NCBI GenBank assembly: GCA_030432255.1 | Contig: JAUIHS010000019.1 | Span: 30,677-94,676 of the forward strand | Direction: 5' to 3' | From: Phycisphaerae bacterium | GTDB lineage: Bacteria > Planctomycetota > Phycisphaerae > Phycisphaerales > UBA1924 | DNA length: 64,000 bases | Part shown: positions 61,070-64,000 of the stretch, in pieces | How the letters are laid out: each line of letters opens with the position of its first letter | Position numbering within the stretch: position 1 is the stretch's first letter | Program-made: the position numbers and the translations under genes | Notes under the pieces: model-generated | The model's input: only the letters and a program-made list of their open reading frames with translations | Database searches by the model: none | Told to the model about the DNA's origin: nothing

Positions 61070-62947
61070 TCACACTTCCTTTCCGTTGGTGGGAGTATAC
61101 GAGTCGTCCGGATCGGGTCCAAGGATCTCCTCGAGGATGATCTCTTCCGCCTCGTATGGAGTCACTTCACCGGCGGCGCTGAGTTCGAACATGCGACGGT
61201 GCCACATGCGCACGATGTCGGCAGCCCTGTGGATGTCGGTTTCTCCAGTGACCAGGGAATGCAATTTCGGGTGGATTAGTTTGAGTGCATTCGGGTGCTT
61301 GGCGTCCGTGTCGTCCGTGCCGTCCAGAATGGGCTTGATGATGTCTTCCGGATTGGACGACGGCTGGACCGCACTCTGGTGCTTCTGACAATGTCGTCCA
61401 GTCATTGACGGTGGGTCAGTGCCGCCGCTCGCGATCTCGGACGGCTGGACGCCATGGACGGCAGGTCGACGCGCATCGGTTAATCGGATGATCTTGCTCC
61501 GGCCAGCGTCACGTGTTCGATCCCGCTCAAGATTGACTCCGATGCGCTTGAGTGCCGGTTCCAGGCGGCTCAGTTGCCGGCTCAGATGTGACGGCGACTT
61601 TGGAAAGCGTGTTTGAGGGCTGACCTCCTTCAGGCGTTCAAGAAGGTCAGTAGGGGAGCCTTCCCAACTCCCGCCCGCTGACCTGGCCAGCAGGACCAGC
61701 AGAGCGTCGCCAACTTGGTCTCCTGTCACGACCTCCTCTGCGATTCGATCTCGCTGTCCAAGGTATGAATCCAGTGCACTCCCGCCGGTGGGGAGCACGA
61801 CATCGAGCGCAGCGAGGATGTCGGCGAAGTCCGCCATTCGAGGACGATGTGTGAGTTGGACATTCGGTAACTGAGCCATGACGGCTGCGACAAGGTCCAG
61901 AAGAGCGCCATAGATGCTCGGGAGAGCTTCTTCAAAGCCGCCTATGACCTCGCCCTCAGACCGCCGTTGATCATCCGGGATCTCCTTCAGATCGACGATG
62001 AGGAGACGATCCCCAAGGTCGCCACGCAGTGCGCCGGCATCAATGCTCGTGATGATCACGGTGCGGCGGAATGCGAAGACCTGAAGATCAGAGTTGGTGT
62101 AGAGCCGCCGTTTGATTGAGCCCTCACCTGTCACAGTCTTGCAGAGCAAGTCTGAGAACCATGGCGGGATATACGACACATTGTCGAGGCATATGACGGC
62201 TTTGCCGGCGCAGAGGACTGACCAACTCTCATGGTCCCCGGGCATGCTCAGGAGGTCGGCGCCCATCGCCGCGGGGTCCAGAAGGCGGGAGATGATTCGT
62301 CCTGCAGTAGACTTCCCTGTCCCTTGCGGCCCGCCAATGAACAGGATGGGACGCGGGAACTCAACGAAGAAGCTGGCGATGAGGAATCCAAGAAGGGGTT
62401 CCCACGAGTCGGCTTCGATATTGAGGAAGCACTTCAGGAGATCCATTGAACCACCTCGCCTTGGAAGCGGCATCTGGCCAGTCGCCGCGGATCGACGAAA
62501 GAGCGGCCAGCGTCTCGGGGCCACTTCCCAGGTCCCCGGTGCGATCGCTGCGAACCCTCCATCTGATCTGCCAAGATCGATGACAATCTTCTCGGCCGCA
62601 TGGGCGAAGCGAATGTGGACGGATTCGGACCGCTGGGCAAGGGCCTTGCCCTCAATCACCTGAAGAGCTGCTGCGAGAGACGTCGCGGACGGTGTGCGGC
62701 CGTGTGCGTCATAGAACGCTTTCGCGAGCTCAGGTTTGAGGGCGCCTCCGCTGCGAATGGTGCGGATGATGGGGGCGCCGTCGTGCGGAAGCGCAAAGGG
62801 CTCACCGTCCTGTGTCTGGCCGAACTGATAGTGGGCCTGTGCTAGCTCGACAAGCAGATCGGCCTGGGAGGTCTTGGACGGCTGCTCATCCTCTGAGGTC
62901 TGTTCGCCAATGTGGGCGAGGACGTCATCAAGTGGATTTGTGCTCAT
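61070..62947 (-). CDS. D5/primase-type ATPase of integrative elements
   Basis: 625 residues from ATG 62947. N-terminal 150 residues: LVELAQAHYQFGQTQDGEPFAL and later LFRRSAATGQMPLP. The AAA/SF3-like ATPase (about 190-400) has Walker A IGGPQGTGKSTAGRI, Walker B AVICLDNVSYIPPW, TSIDAGALRGDLGDRLLIVDL, and a C-terminal region with low complexity. Close relatives in actinobacterial and planctomycete elements are annotated only as ATP-binding proteins, likely replicative helicase/primase accessories. No canonical primase catalytic motif is visible. The stop and start positions show 4-base overlap with the next upstream gene. Confidence 0.8.
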   Translation of the reverse strand: MSTNPLDDVLAHIGEQTSEDEQPSKTSQADLLVELAQAHYQFGQTQDGEPFALPHDGAPIIRTIRSGGALKPELAKAFYDAHGRTPSATSLAAALQVIEGKALAQRSESVHIRFAHAAEKIVIDLGRSDGGFAAIAPGTWEVAPRRWPLFRRSAATGQMPLPRRGGSMDLLKCFLNIEADSWEPLLGFLIASFFVEFPRPILFIGGPQGTGKSTAGRIISRLLDPAAMGADLLSMPGDHESWSVLCAGKAVICLDNVSYIPPWFSDLLCKTVTGEGSIKRRLYTNSDLQVFAFRRTVIITSIDAGALRGDLGDRLLIVDLKEIPDDQRRSEGEVIGGFEEALPSIYGALLDLVAAVMAQLPNVQLTHRPRMADFADILAALDVVLPTGGSALDSYLGQRDRIAEEVVTGDQVGDALLVLLARSAGGSWEGSPTDLLERLKEVSPQTRFPKSPSHLSRQLSRLEPALKRIGVNLERDRTRDAGRSKIIRLTDARRPAVHGVQPSEIASGGTDPPSMTGRHCQKHQSAVQPSSNPEDIIKPILDGTDDTDAKHPNALKLIHPKLHSLVTGETDIHRAADIVRMWHRRMFELSAAGEVTPYEAEEIILEEILGPDPDDSYTPTNGKEV

Positions 62948-63423
62948 GAGCCAGACTCCTCGTCTGACGCGGCAGCCGCGAGGCGCATCAATGTCTTGAG
63001 CGCTGCTTGAGGGGAGATCTTGCGTCTGATGAGAAGGTTGAGCAGCTGATAGAGCACCACGACCAGCCAGATGCTGGCACGGGCTCTGACGACACGCCGG
63101 AGGGTGGCCATGGCATGAGGGGCATCGACGAAGGTCGCGTGTTCCACCGCCTGCCAGAGACCCCACGTCTTCTCGGCTTCGTCCTCGGTCGGCGAGTAGG
63201 GCCGGCCGTTGATGACATGTAGTATCCAACACGCTGCTGGAGCTCGGAAAACGAGATCGACGGTGAGACCAGAGCTGGTGAGGAGTTCGGTGGCTTCCCT
63301 CGGGAACTCGAGGTAGGCCGCGACGGCCATTGCTTCCTCCTCGGGGCCAACTACAATATCGCTGAACACCAGCTCTTCGAGCTTGCCCACCTGTTCCCGC
63401 AGGTGGGTTTTTTGATGTCTCAT
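62944..63423 (-). CDS. Small helical protein of unknown function (mobile element)
   Basis: 159 residues from ATG 63423. Charged N-terminus (HQKTHLREQVGKLEELVF), then mixed helices and strands; a hydrophobic patch WLVVVLYQLLNLLI near 130 may be a membrane helix or a buried helix. No family is recognised. It overlaps both neighbours by 4 bases (ATGA), so it is clearly expressed with the HTH and ATPase genes. Its conserved place suggests a role in replication or regulation of the element, but this is inference only. Confidence 0.65.
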   Translation of the reverse strand: MRHQKTHLREQVGKLEELVFSDIVVGPEEEAMAVAAYLEFPREATELLTSSGLTVDLVFRAPAACWILHVINGRPYSPTEDEAEKTWGLWQAVEHATFVDAPHAMATLRRVVRARASIWLVVVLYQLLNLLIRRKISPQAALKTLMRLAAAASDEESGS

Positions 63424-63626
63424 TGGGTGCCCCCTTCCACCTGTTCGGCGAGCCAGGTCTCGAGCTGGGCCACCGGGTAGCGGACGGATCGGCCTAGGCG
63501 TACATGGGGGATCCTGTTCTGCTTGGTGAGCGACCAGAGTTTGCGGGGGGAGATGGCGAGGAAGGCTGCGGCCTTGATTGGTGGCAGCAGGGCAGGAGCG
63601 ATGGTCGGTTCGGGAGTGGTGCTCAT
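63420..63626 (-). CDS. Excisionase-like helix-turn-helix protein
   Basis: 68 residues. MerR/Xis-type winged helix: IKAAAFLAISPRKLWSLTKQNRIPHVRLGRSVRYPVAQLETWL, with a helix-turn-helix and a short wing. Such proteins bend att DNA and steer integrase toward excision, or control the element's promoter. Overlaps both flanking genes by 4 bases. Confidence 0.82.
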   Translation of the reverse strand: MSTTPEPTIAPALLPPIKAAAFLAISPRKLWSLTKQNRIPHVRLGRSVRYPVAQLETWLAEQVEGGTQ

Positions 63627-63820
63627 TCCGCCACCCCCTTCCGATCACGAATCCAGGAGAGGAGCTTCTCTCGATCCCATCGGATGATGGCGCCAAGGCG
63701 AATGGGCGCGGGCAGTTCGCCGGCGTTGCTCAATCGCCGAACATGTCGAGGTGAACAACCAAGCAGTTGGGCGACTTGACGGACATTCAGAAGAGCCGGG
63801 TCATTGAGTCCAGGTCGCAT
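63623..63820 (-). CDS. Second excisionase-like helix-turn-helix protein
   Basis: 65 residues. Same fold as its neighbour (VRQVAQLLGCSPRHVRRLSNAGELPAPIRLGAIIRWDREKLLSW), with SPRH/RLG..R.W positions aligned. It is the first gene of the leftward operon and overlaps the second HTH gene by 4 bases. Two tandem Xis-like genes suggest one directs excision and the other transcription. Confidence 0.82.
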   Translation of the reverse strand: MRPGLNDPALLNVRQVAQLLGCSPRHVRRLSNAGELPAPIRLGAIIRWDREKLLSWIRDRKGVAE

Positions 63821-63873
63821 GGTCTGATGCTCCCGTGTGGGGGCCAGCCACGCCTGCGGTGGTCCACCGCGAA

Positions 63874-64000
63874 CTAGGTCGTGTCTGACGGCTCCAGCAA
63901 TCGTAGGTATCTGCTGATAAATGCGAGTTTGACGATCGCGAGGTAGTGGACGGCGAGTTTCTCGTACCGTGTTCCGAGCCGTCGGTTGTGTTTCAGCCAG
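63874..64000 (-). CDS. IS5-family transposase, C-terminal end (rest outside window)
   Basis: Reading the minus strand gives 41 residues and a TAG stop: WLKHNRRLGTRYEKLAVHY, then LAIVKLAFISRYLRLLEPSDTT. The RLGTRYEKLAVHYLAIVKLA segment is the typical C-terminal region of IS5-type DDE transposases. The start lies beyond base 64000. The stop is 53 bases upstream of the first HTH gene, so the IS probably landed in that promoter region. Confidence 0.88.
   Translation of the reverse strand, partial: WLKHNRRLGTRYEKLAVHYLAIVKLAFISRYLRLLEPSDTT

Overview
The window is a GC-rich bacterial chromosome segment, most likely from a marine planctomycete of the class Phycisphaerae. The lineage call rests on several features together: a secreted protein with an N-terminal LEPR-XLL motif (19519-22491), proteins ending in a VPAPG-type (PEP-CTERM-like) sorting tail (39437-41059), a dockerin-like tail on a metalloprotease (41154-42428), and DUF1573, DUF1844 and SPINDLY-type glycosyltransferase genes beside ordinary housekeeping genes. 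No rRNA, plasmid or virulence genes were seen. A K+-dependent-type membrane pyrophosphatase and an NhaD antiporter suggest Na+-based energetics. Species cannot be assigned from sequence alone.

Layout. 1-4.9 kb: end of a TPR protein, then a flagellar block (FlgN-like chaperone, soluble histidine kinase, sigma-54 activator, a textbook -24/-12 promoter, flgB, flgC, fliE). 4.9-8.5 kb: nhaD, a flavin reductase, a lone mraZ with MraZ-box-like repeats, and a hairpin-rich stretch ending in a strong terminator opposite a doubtful lipoprotein gene. 8.8-15.6 kb: 3-hydroxyacyl-CoA dehydrogenase, an APH-fold kinase, bioA, a HAD-rsmA-mtnP run, csrA and a NifU-like gene. 15.7-19.5 kb: lipoprotein, M48 protease and dapF joined by 4-base overlaps. 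19.5-26.7 kb: giant cyclophilin/solenoid surface protein, sulfotransferase, TPR-O-GlcNAc-transferase-like protein, DUF1573 protein. 26.9-31 kb: sdhCAB and DUF1844. 31-36.2 kb: lipoprotein foldase, YraN, membrane histidine kinase, rsfS, NYN protein, rpsU. 36.4-42.4 kb: hppA, two sorted surface proteins, a secreted metalloprotease. 42.5-59.4 kb: purD, LOG protein, folC, leuS, TVP38 protein, thioredoxin-fold protein, thpR, M14 peptidase, HAD phosphatase, GlmU-like transferase and polA.

59.6-64 kb is an integrated mobile element. A tyrosine recombinase gene runs backwards into a tRNA-Asp gene, so that its last codons are the antisense of the tRNA. Upstream lie, in one tightly overlapping leftward operon, two tandem excisionase-like HTH genes, a small unknown gene and a D5/primase-type ATPase. 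The tail of an IS5-type transposase follows at the window edge, so the element's right end lies outside.

A recurring regulatory theme is a TANNNT hexamer (often TAGACT) 6-8 bases before the start codon of genes that lack a Shine-Dalgarno sequence, which points to leaderless transcripts. The sigma-54 promoter of flgB has the same geometry. Start codons were adjusted from the longest open frame where a ribosome site, signal peptide or family length argued for it. The strongest leads are the leaderless set, the int/tRNA fusion with its compact operon, the Cys-to-Ser change in DapF, the extra domain in HppA, and the structured stretch after mraZ.
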